In this document: positions 1 to 8,153 of the stretch, piece by piece
Numbering within the stretch: the stretch's first letter is position 1
Layout of the letters: each line of letters begins with the position of its first letter
Origin: JAAYCI01 sp964370165
Lineage (GTDB): Bacteria > Bacillota > Clostridia > Oscillospirales > Ruminococcaceae
DNA: 36,863 bases
Assembly (NCBI GenBank): GCA_964370165.1
Contig: CAYJIG010000017.1
Coordinates: 1-36,863, forward strand
Reading direction: 5' to 3'
Notes under the pieces: model-generated
What the model was told of the DNA's origin: nothing
Seen by the model: only the letters and a program-made list of their open reading frames with translations
Database searches by the model: none
Position numbers and translations under genes: made by a program

Positions 1-3000
1 ATGCTTTCAAAATTGAGTGTGAAAAAACCATATACCGTGTTTGTGGCGGTTATGCTTGTGTTGGTTTTGGGGGTTATTTCTTTTCTGAATGTCACCACAG
101 ACCTTTTGCCCAGCATAGAACTACCGTATGTGTTAGTGATAACATCTTATCCGGGAGCCAGTCCTGAAAAGGTAGAGGAAACTGTCACAAAGCCACTGGA
201 AGCGGCCCTTGGTACCACGGCAAACCTTGTGAACATATCCTCGGAGTCCAGCGAAAACATGAGCATGGTGACCATGGAGTTTGAGCAAGGAATAAACATG
301 GACTCGGTGGTTATTGACGTATCGGGAAAAATCGACTTGGTAGAAGGCGCTTTTGATGATGTGGTGGGTACACCGTCTGTGCTGAAAATAAGTCCGGACA
401 TGATGCCGATTGCGGTGGCCAGTATCGACATGGAAGGCATGAGCATGCAAGAAGTGTCAAAATACGTGGAAACTGAGGTTATACCTGAGTTTGAGCGTAT
501 TCCGGGGGTGGCCTCGGTAGACCCAAGTGGACTTTTGGAAACACAAGTGACAGTGACTTTGGACCCGGTAAGGATTGAAACGATAAACAACAAGGTGCTT
601 GCCGGTGTGGATTCCGAGCTTGCCGAGGCACAAGAAGAACTAAACGACGCACAAAGAGAGCTAAACGAAGGCCTGCAAGAGATTATCGACCAGCAAGCAG
701 AGATGGAATCGGGCCAGTCTCAGCTACAATCGGCCAGTGGGGAAATGTCTGCCCAGTTGGCGCAGGCCAGCGCAGAGATAGATGCCGCTGTGGCTCAAAT
801 GGCGGCACTTGAAAGTGAAAAAGCTGTTTTAGCAGGAAATAAAATAGCGTTTGAAATAGAAAAAATGACGTGGGAACAGTCGTATGCTATCTTAAATGGC
901 GACGGCACACAGCCCGGCGTGTTGCAAATTATTGCGGGGCTTTTTGCGGCAAACCCGTCTTTTGTTGTAGGGTTTACCACTGTGCCTGTATCCACTGCCG
1001 AAGCGGCCGCAATGCCAGCCGCAGAATGGGAAGCATATAAAACAGCGCTGACAAACCTTATCACACATTTAGGAACAAGTGCACCGGCTGAACTGAGCAT
1101 GGTGGTTGCCATTTTGTCCGAGAACTCTATACAAGAAATAAATAACACGCCGGCAATTGTGGCGGACTTTGACGCAGAACTGCGGAACATAGAAGTGCGT
1201 GAGCAAGCTATCGACATGGTGCTGACAACACTACCGACCGACATTGCCGCCATGCAAGCGGCGTATGCCGAGCTTGAAAGTGGAAAAATGAGCGCCATGA
1301 GCGAGTTCACAAAGCAAGACGTAATGCTGGAAAGTGGCCTTGCACAAATGGAGTCTGCAGAGCAAGAACTGGAACAAACACAGGAACAGCTGGAGCAGTC
1401 TCAAGAAGACATGGACGAAGCACGTGATAACGCACTAAAGCAAGCGGATATCACAGGCATTTTGAACCAAGATATGGTAAGCAGTGTGCTCATGGCGGAA
1501 AACTTTGATATGCCGGCAGGGTATGTGGAAGAAGGAAATTTCAGCTATCTTGTCAAGGTTGGCGAGCAGTATGACAGCATTGAAGAGCTGATGAACACAA
1601 CTATATTTTATGCAGACATCGATGGTGTGGGGCATGTGAGCCTCAGCGACATTGCCACAGTGGAGCAAACAGACAACTCGCAAGAAAGCTATGCAAAAGT
1701 GAACGGAAACAATGCCGTTATTTTAAGTTTCCAAAAGCAAAGCACGTTTTCCACAGCGGCGGTTTCGGATGAAATAAATAAAGTGATGCAGGACTTTGAA
1801 GAGGAAAACCCGGATGTGAACTTTGCCGCGCTGATGGACCAGGGCGATTATATCGATATGGTGATAAACAGCGTGTTGACGAACCTTTTATATGGTGGAA
1901 TTTTAGCAATTTTGGTTTTAGCACTGTTTTTACGTGATATGCGGCCTACGTTTGTGGTGGCGTGTAGTATACCGTTTAGCCTGCTTTGTGCAGTGACGGC
2001 AATGTATTTCAGCAATATAACGCTGAATATCATTTCGCTATCCGGTCTGGCGCTGGGCGTTGGAATGCTGGTGGATAACAGTATTGTGGTAATCGAAAAT
2101 ATATANNNNNNNNNNNNNNNNNNNNNNNNNNNNNNNNNNNNNNNNNNNNNNNNNNNNNNNNNNNNNNNNNNNNNNNNNNNNNNNNNNNNNNNNNNNNNNN
2201 NNNNNCGCTGGGCGTTGGAATGCTGGTGGATAACAGTATTGTGGTAATCGAAAATATATATAGGCTACGAAGTGATGGCGTGCCTGTGGCAAAGGCCGCA
2301 GTGGAAGGTGCAAAACAAGTGTCGGGAGCTATTTTTGCATCCACTCTTACCACTGTATGCGTGTTTTTGCCGATAGTATTTACCACAGGCCTGTCGAGAG
2401 ATTTGTTCATGGACATGGGTCTGACTATTGCATATTCTCTGCTTGCTAGCTTGTTTGTGGCGCTGACATTGGTTCCGGCCATGGCCTCGACTGCACTAAA
2501 AAACAGACCAAGCAAACAACAAAAATGGTTTGATAAGTTTGTAAATGCATATTCGAAAGTATTGTCGTGGTGCCTAAGGCGTAAAGCTCCTGTGCTGATT
2601 TTGGTGCTGGTATTACTTGCGTTTAGTTTGTATAGCGCAACACAGATGGGAACTGCGTTTGTTCCGCCTATGCATAGCCCACAGATGTCGGCAACCATGA
2701 CAATGCCAAAAGGTAGCAGTGATGCAGATACATTTGTCATGAGTGATGAAGTGATGGGCAGAATATCGGGTATTGAGGGTATAGATACTGTGGGCGCGAT
2801 GTTTGGCAGTGGCGGCATGATGATGATGGGCACAGGCAGTGGCGAAAGCCAAGTGGTGCAGTTTTATGTTCTTTTAGAAGACGGCACATCGCTAACAAAT
2901 GCCGGTGCGGCGCAACAGATGAAAGACTCTGTGGAAGGTCTTGATTGCACATTGGACGTTACAGAGTCAAGCATGGATATCTCGGCCTTGGGCGGCAGTG

Positions 3001-4091
3001 GTATCCAGCTGATGGTAAAGGGGCAAGACCTTGATGAGATGGCGGATATAGCCCAGGAACTACGCGAGGTTATATCGCAAGTGGAAGGTATAGGGGAAAT
3101 CTCACAACCGTTCAGTAGCGAAGAAGAAATAAGGATAGTGGTGGACAAAAACGCGGCAATGGAATATGGCCTGACAGTGGCAGGAGTGTATTCAGAAGTT
3201 TCAAAAGCACTTAGCGAGAGTGTCGACGCCACTATTTTAGAAATGCAGGAAGACGATTATCCTATTGTGGTAATGCGTAGCCAAAGCGAGATGCCGGACC
3301 GTCAGTCTATCATGGATTTACCGTTTGAAGTGACAAATGCCGAAGGCGAAGAAAGTACTATATTGCTAAGCGAGATTGCCACAAGGCAAGAAGGGCAAAG
3401 TGTACGCTCAGTGTCAAGAGAAAACGGCTCGAGATATATGATGGTGGATGTGAGCATTGCCGAGGGGTATAATATAGGCCTTGTAAGTAGAGAGTTGGAA
3501 GAAAAGCTTGCGACATATGAAGCGCCGGCTGGATATGATGTGGAAATTCAAGGTGAAAACGAAACTATTGTTTCTTCACTTGAAGATTTACTACTGGTTA
3601 TTTTACTTGCTGTTGTGTTTGTATATTTGATTATGGTGGCGCAGTTCCAAAGCCTTTTAAGCCCGTTTATTGTTATGTTTACTATACCGCTGGCTTTCAC
3701 AGGCGGCCTGTTGGCGTTACTCTTTACAGGTAACGACTTATCTGTGGTTTCGATGCTGGGCTTCTTAGTATTGTCGGGCGTGGTGGTGAATAACGGCATT
3801 GTGTTTGTTGATACCATAAACCAGCTACGTGACGAGGGCATGTCTCGTGTCGACGCTATACTAAAAACAGGTAAGATGCGTGCAAGACCGGTGCTTATGA
3901 CAGCACTTACCACTATTTTGGCTATGTCTACCATGGCGTTGGGTATTGGCCAAGGCGCTGAAATGACACAATCGCTTGCCATTGTAACCATAGGCGGCCT
4001 CACATATGCTACATTACTGACGCTGTTGGTTATACCGATATTGTATGATATCATGCGCAAAAAAGACAAAAAGAAGATAGACTTGGATTAG
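1..4091 (+). CDS. RND-family efflux permease with long coiled-coil insertion (interrupted by assembly gap)
   Basis: An inner-membrane proton-driven efflux pump of the RND (AcrB/SwrC-like, HAE1) superfamily. The start ATG is base 1, followed by the usual RND N-terminus (MLSKLSVKKPYTVFVAVML) and a first membrane helix. A 100-N gap interrupts the frame at 2106-2205, but the 55 bases on each side are identical. Merging that overlap gives one in-frame protein of 1311 residues ending at TAG 4089-4091. The TM4 motif is at merged residues 690-700 (GMLVDNSIVVIEN), where D692-N693 stand in for the AcrB D407-D408 pair. The second half carries the TM10-type VVVNNGIVFVD motif. Residues about 203-480 are an insertion in the porter domain predicted to be two coiled-coil arms, which explains the length over the usual 1030-1050. 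The substrate is unknown. Upstream neighbours, for instance an adaptor gene, lie outside the window. Confidence 0.88.
2051..2260. repeat. Duplicated 55-bp contig ends flanking the gap
   Basis: Bases 2051-2105 and 2206-2260 are identical over 55 bp (both begin CGCTGGGCGTTGGAATGC and end GAAAATATATA). Deleting one copy together with the N run restores a single RND reading frame with no frameshift. This is expected from two contigs sharing an unmerged overlap, not from a biological duplication. Confidence 0.9.
2106..2205. other. Assembly gap (100 N)
   Basis: Exactly 100 undetermined bases, the conventional placeholder for a gap of unknown size. The true distance is probably negative, because the flanks overlap (see the repeated 55-bp flanks). 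Confidence 0.99.
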
Positions 4092-4104
4092 CCTTGTGTG
4101 ACTT

Positions 4105-4136
4105 CGCCATTTTTCTGTAGTAACAGAAAAATGGCG
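4105..4136 (+). terminator. Hairpin terminator after RND gene
   Basis: A perfect 14-bp stem (4105-4118 with 4123-4136, top strand CGCCATTTTTCTGT) with a 4-base loop lies 13 bases after the RND stop codon. It is followed by a short T run. The weak T tract makes its efficiency uncertain. Confidence 0.7.
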
Positions 4137-4168
4137 ATTTTAACGCAGTTAAAGAAGAAAAGTATTGG

Positions 4169-4197
4169 TTGACATGTGGTGGATTTGTGCATATAAT
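4169..4197 (+). promoter_or_regulatory. Consensus sigma-A promoter for alaS T-box transcript
   Basis: TTGACA at 4169-4174 and TATAAT at 4192-4197 with a 17-bp spacer are perfect matches to the vegetative consensus. Transcription should begin near 4204, just upstream of the T-box leader. Confidence 0.9.
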
Positions 4198-4224
4198 GTA
4201 GGTATAGTATGTAATAAATATGAT

Positions 4225-4477
4225 ATGCGAAGATAGGGTTAACGTTTACACAACATGAGAGAGAAAATCCCGGTTGATGGCTGGCTGTCAATAGGCTGAA
4301 AGATTTTCACCGTGTAACAATTGCCACCCTTGAGCTCCGGTTAATTCCCGGCGGATGCACTCCGTTATGGTGCAGAGGGTTTTCCCTCATAAAGCGGTGG
4401 TCTATTTTTATAGGCTGCAAGTCGGGTGGTACCGCGGAGCAATGCTTCGTCCCTGTTAGGGGATGAGGTGTTTTTTT
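4225..4477 (+). promoter_or_regulatory. T-box riboswitch, alanine (specifier GCC)
   Basis: The leader of alaS senses uncharged tRNA-Ala. The T-box core GGGTGGTACCGCGG is at 4424-4437. Stem I is visible: GGG 4236-4238 with CCC 4327-4329, TTACAC 4246-4251 with GTGTAA 4312-4317, and GAAAATC 4263-4269 with GATTTTC 4302-4308. The specifier is read as GCC (Ala) at 4323-4325, followed by A and then CCCTTGAGC. This arrangement matches known T-boxes such as glyQS, where GGC-A is followed by TTCTTGAGC. When uncharged tRNA-Ala binds, the T-box core should pair in an antiterminator and allow readthrough into alaS. Confidence 0.93.
4444..4477 (+). terminator. T-box intrinsic terminator
   Basis: A 10-bp stem GCTTCGTCCC (4444-4453) pairs with GGGATGAGGT (4460-4469) around a six-base loop, with seven T at 4471-4477. 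Its 5' arm lies just after the T-box core, so antiterminator and terminator are mutually exclusive. Confidence 0.9.
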
Positions 4478-4528
4478 ATTTGTTTTAATATTTTAAATAT
4501 ATAGTGTTTGACTAAAGGAGATTTTTGT

Positions 4529-7189
4529 ATGAAATGGACCGGCCTTAATGAACTACGTGAACAGTTTTTAACTTTTTTTGAGACAAAACAACATTTGCGG
4601 CTAGGTAGTTTTCCTCTTGTGCCTAAAGGTGATAAAAGTTTGCTACTAATAAACAGCGGTATGGCGCCTATGAAAAAGTGGTTTTTGGGCACTGAAGAAC
4701 CACCATGCCATAGGGTGACAACATGTCAGAAATGTATCCGTACACCTGATATCGAAAGTGTAGGCGTGACAGACCGTCATGGTACATATTTTGAGATGCT
4801 GGGCAACTTTTCTTTCCAGGATTATTTCAAGGACGAAGCTATATCATGGGCGTGGGAGTTTTTTACTTCAAACGAGTGGATGGATATCCCAAAAGAAAAA
4901 CTACATATTTCGGTGTATGAAGAGGATGATGATGCTTATGCTATTTGGACACAAAAAATAGGTGTCAGCGAAGATCACATGGTGCGTCTTGGTAAAAAGG
5001 ACAATTTCTGGGAGCATGGCAGTGGCCCGTGTGGTCCTTGTAGTGAAATATATTTTGATCGTGGCGAGGCATACGGTTGTGGCGATGAAAACTGCAAAGC
5101 CGGTTGCGAGTGTGACAGGTTTATCGAAGTGTGGAACCTGGTGTTTACCGAGTTTGACTCGGACGGTGAAGGAAACTACGCAAAACTGGCAAAGCCAAAC
5201 ATTGACACCGGCATGGGTCTTGAGCGCTTAGCATGCGTGATGCAAGATGCGCCAAACTTGTTTGAAGTCGATACAGTCCAAAAAATTCTTCATCATGTGG
5301 AGAAACTTTCGGGAAAAACATATCGCAGGGATAAGAAAACTGATATTTCAATCCGTGTTATTACCGATCATATCCGCAGTACCACGCTTATGGTAAGCGA
5401 TGGTGTGCTTCCGTCAAACGAAGGACGCGGATATGTGCTTCGTAGGCTTTTACGTCGTGCGGCACGCCACGGCCGTATGCTTGGCATTACAAATATGTTT
5501 TTGACCGAAGTGTGCGAGACTGTTATTACTCAAAATGAGACAGCATATCCTGAACTACGTGAGAATGCAGCCTATATCAAAAAGACTATTGCCGCCGAAG
5601 AAGAACGCTTTATGCGTACCATAGACGCTGGCATGATGCGCCTAAATGAGATGATGGACAAAGCGGCGGTGAAGATGATAGACGGCTCTTTAAGTGGCGT
5701 GGATGCGTTTTTGCTGCATGACACGTTTGGTTTTCCGCTAGACTTAACAAAAGAAATTGCCGCCGAGGCAGGCTTCACAGTGGATGAAGAAACATTCAGG
5801 GAAGAGCTGAAAAAGCAAAGAGATAAAGCAAGAAAAGACAGAGCTTCACGTGAAATTGCCGGCTGGGAATCAGACGTGTTTGGTTCTATGCAGATAAGCG
5901 CTACCGAGTTTTTAGGGTATGACACACTTAAATCAGAGGCAAAGGTTCTGGGCCTTGCGTGGGAAGAAGAAGTGTGTGATGCTGTGTCGCAAGATGAAGG
6001 CGAAAAAATGGGAGTTTTGGTGGTTTTGGATAAAACTCCGTTTTATGCGCAAGGTGGCGGCCAGGTGGCAGACACGGGATATCTGCGCAGCGATGAGACC
6101 TTGTTGCTTGTACAGGACGTGAAAAAAACTACCGGTGACTTGTATGTTCATGTGTGTACATTGCAAGTGGGCACAGTGAAAACAGGCCAGGTGTTGAGTG
6201 CCGAGGTGGACACAGAACGCCGCGAGGCAATTATGCGCAACCACACAAGTGCTCACCTAGTACAAAAAGCGCTTACAGAAGTATTGGGCGATCATGTACG
6301 TCAGGCAGGTAGCTACGTGGATGAAGAACGTATGCGCTTTGACTTTACTCATTTTTCTGCTATGACCCCAAAAGAAATTAAAAAAGTGGAGCATATAGTC
6401 AACGAAAAAATAATGCAGGCGATGGCTGTGTGTGCCGAAAATATGTCGATAGAAAAGGCAAAAGAAATGGGTGCTACGGCATTGTTTGGCGAAAAGTATG
6501 GTGATGTGGTACGTGTGGTGGATGCCGGAGGCTGGAGCACAGAGCTGTGTGGCGGCACGCATGTTGACAACACAGGACGTCTAGGTGCATTTAAAATCAT
6601 CAGTGAAAGCAGTGTGGCGGCAGGTGTGCGTCGTATTGAAAGCACAACGGGATTTGGCGTGTTGCGTATCTTGGACGAGCGAGAAATGATGCTATCGGTG
6701 ATGGCGAAAACGGTGAAATCAGCCACGCTTGCCGAGCTTCCAACCAGATTGTCTACATTGATGGAAGAAAATAAAAAGCTGCAAAAAGAACTTAGCAGTG
6801 TGAAAGACAAGGCTGCTAACGCACAGGCCGAGGATATATTTAAAAATCCGATAGATATAAACGGCACTAAAGTGTTCACGGCGTTTTTGAAAAAATCTTC
6901 TGCAGACACTTTGCGCAAGATGTGTGATCTTATCAAAAACAACGAGCCTATGGGCGTGGGTGCTTTGATAGGCGAGAGCGACGGCAAGATGCAACTGGCA
7001 GTGTGCTGTGGCGAGCAAGCTGTGAAAAGCGGACTGAAAGCAGGCGCTTTGGCTAAAGAAATCGCTATGATGGCTGGAGGAAACGGCGGTGGCAAGCCTG
7101 ATTTTGCCATGGCAGGCATTAAAGATGCAAGCAAAGCAGAAGAAGCTTTGGCCGCAGTGCCGGATATTGTGAAAGCACAAATGAGCTAA
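4529..7189 (+). CDS. alaS: Alanyl-tRNA synthetase
   Basis: Class II synthetase charging tRNA-Ala with alanine in the cytosol. The protein has 886 residues, close to the usual 870-880. The N-terminal catalytic domain carries GMAPMKKWFLG and the GPCSEIYFD region. A Cys-rich strip (GCGDENCKAGCECDRF) typical of Firmicute AlaRS follows. The editing domain has the HxxxH motif at H572/H576 and the CGGTH motif at C674-H678, which together bind zinc. A C-Ala domain with GGNGGGKPDFA ends the protein. The ATG at 4529 is chosen because AAAGGAG lies at 4514-4520, 8 bases upstream. An in-frame TTG at 4508 would precede that site. Expression is controlled by the T-box leader. Confidence 0.98.
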   Translation: MKWTGLNELREQFLTFFETKQHLRLGSFPLVPKGDKSLLLINSGMAPMKKWFLGTEEPPCHRVTTCQKCIRTPDIESVGVTDRHGTYFEMLGNFSFQDYFKDEAISWAWEFFTSNEWMDIPKEKLHISVYEEDDDAYAIWTQKIGVSEDHMVRLGKKDNFWEHGSGPCGPCSEIYFDRGEAYGCGDENCKAGCECDRFIEVWNLVFTEFDSDGEGNYAKLAKPNIDTGMGLERLACVMQDAPNLFEVDTVQKILHHVEKLSGKTYRRDKKTDISIRVITDHIRSTTLMVSDGVLPSNEGRGYVLRRLLRRAARHGRMLGITNMFLTEVCETVITQNETAYPELRENAAYIKKTIAAEEERFMRTIDAGMMRLNEMMDKAAVKMIDGSLSGVDAFLLHDTFGFPLDLTKEIAAEAGFTVDEETFREELKKQRDKARKDRASREIAGWESDVFGSMQISATEFLGYDTLKSEAKVLGLAWEEEVCDAVSQDEGEKMGVLVVLDKTPFYAQGGGQVADTGYLRSDETLLLVQDVKKTTGDLYVHVCTLQVGTVKTGQVLSAEVDTERREAIMRNHTSAHLVQKALTEVLGDHVRQAGSYVDEERMRFDFTHFSAMTPKEIKKVEHIVNEKIMQAMAVCAENMSIEKAKEMGATALFGEKYGDVVRVVDAGGWSTELCGGTHVDNTGRLGAFKIISESSVAAGVRRIESTTGFGVLRILDEREMMLSVMAKTVKSATLAELPTRLSTLMEENKKLQKELSSVKDKAANAQAEDIFKNPIDINGTKVFTAFLKKSSADTLRKMCDLIKNNEPMGVGALIGESDGKMQLAVCCGEQAVKSGLKAGALAKEIAMMAGGNGGGKPDFAMAGIKDASKAEEALAAVPDIVKAQMS

Positions 7190-7225
7190 AGTATTTGCCA
7201 GTGTTCGTAAAAAGGAGGAAGTGCT

Positions 7226-7567
7226 ATGCATGAATGTCTTTTTTGTAAGATAGCTAAAAAAGAGCTGGGGACAGAATTTTTGTATGAAGATGAACATGTG
7301 GTGGCGTTTAACGACATTGACCCAAAAGCGCCGTTTCATGTACTTATCGTGCCTAAAAACCACATAGAAAGCGCCGCTGTACTGACAGAAGATGAAGGCG
7401 GCGTGCTTGCTTCGGCGTTTAAAGCGGCGGCAGAGCTTGCTCTGAAAAATGGATACACAAACGGATATCGTGTGGTGACAAATGTTGGAAAAGACGGTGG
7501 ACAAAGCGTGCCTCATTTGCATTTTCATGTGCTTGCGGGACGTGCTCTTTCTTGGCCACCGGGCTAA
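7226..7567 (+). CDS. hinT: HIT-family nucleotide-binding protein (HinT-like)
   Basis: A small histidine-triad protein of 113 residues, as expected for HinT-type purine nucleoside phosphoramidases that hydrolyse AMP-N bonds. The triad is near the C-terminus: H97-L-H99-F-H101 followed by VLAGR. Two N-terminal cysteines (C4 and C7, CLFC) form the usual zinc-binding pair of this branch. A strong AAAAGGAGG site precedes the ATG. It lies 36 bases after alaS and is likely cotranscribed with it. Linkage with alaS is suggestive because HinT can hydrolyse aminoacyl-adenylates, but this role is inference here. Confidence 0.93.
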   Translation: MHECLFCKIAKKELGTEFLYEDEHVVAFNDIDPKAPFHVLIVPKNHIESAAVLTEDEGGVLASAFKAAAELALKNGYTNGYRVVTNVGKDGGQSVPHLHFHVLAGRALSWPPG

Positions 7568-7619
7568 AATGTATATAAATAATGAAATAATAAGAAGGCT
7601 AACAGAAAAGGAGTTATAT

Positions 7620-8153
7620 ATGGAAAACACGTATAAACTTGAAGTGGCGGGACTTACCCGCGAGCTTCCGATTTGCAAGATAAACGATGATTTGTCTATT
7701 GCGGCGTTTATCATGTTTGGTGATGTGGAGCTGACTATTGCATGTGCAGAACATCTTTTGAAAAAATCCCCCGAGTTTGATGTGATTGTGACTGCCGAGG
7801 CAAAGGCTATTCCGCTGGCGTATGAAATGAGTCGTCAGAGCGGAAAACGCTATATCCCGGCAAGAAAAGGCAAAAAACTGTATATGCAACACCCGGTGGT
7901 GATAGAAGTGCAATCAATCACCACAAAAGCAGTGCAGACTCTTTGTATCGACAAGCCGGAACTTGAATACCTAAACGGTAAGCGTGTTTTGATTGTGGAT
8001 GACGTTATTTCTACAGGCGGTTCGTTGCAGGCCATGGAAGCCATTGTGGCAAAAAGCACAGGCACAGTTGTGGGTAGTGCCGCTGTTTTGGCCGAAGGCG
8101 AGGCTGCACAGCGTAAAGATATCATCTTCCTAGCGCCGCTTCCTCTGATTTAA
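7620..8153 (+). CDS. Phosphoribosyltransferase family protein (adenine PRT-like)
   Basis: A 177-residue type I phosphoribosyltransferase. The PRPP-binding loop is seen at residues 123-134 (VLIVDDVISTGGS, with acidic pair D127-D128). The N-terminal part (LTRELPICKINDDLSIAAF) and the TAEAKAIPLAYEMSRQSG segment resemble the adenine phosphoribosyltransferase-like family of Clostridia. That suggests purine salvage (base plus PRPP to nucleotide), but the base is not certain and a regulatory PRT is possible. AAAAGGAG before the ATG at 7620 decides the start. The frame is open further upstream, but that stretch overlaps hinT. Its TAA shares one base with the comEC ATG (TAATG). Confidence 0.85.
   Translation: MENTYKLEVAGLTRELPICKINDDLSIAAFIMFGDVELTIACAEHLLKKSPEFDVIVTAEAKAIPLAYEMSRQSGKRYIPARKGKKLYMQHPVVIEVQSITTKAVQTLCIDKPELEYLNGKRVLIVDDVISTGGSLQAMEAIVAKSTGTVVGSAAVLAEGEAAQRKDIIFLAPLPLI

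Noticed and set aside
2051..2260. Tandem duplication inside the RND gene
   Set aside because: The copies abut a 100-N gap and collapsing them restores the frame, so contig overlap is the simpler reading.
7482..7619. N-terminal extension of the phosphoribosyltransferase
   Set aside because: It overlaps hinT in another frame and lacks a ribosome site, while AAAAGGAG marks the ATG at 7620.
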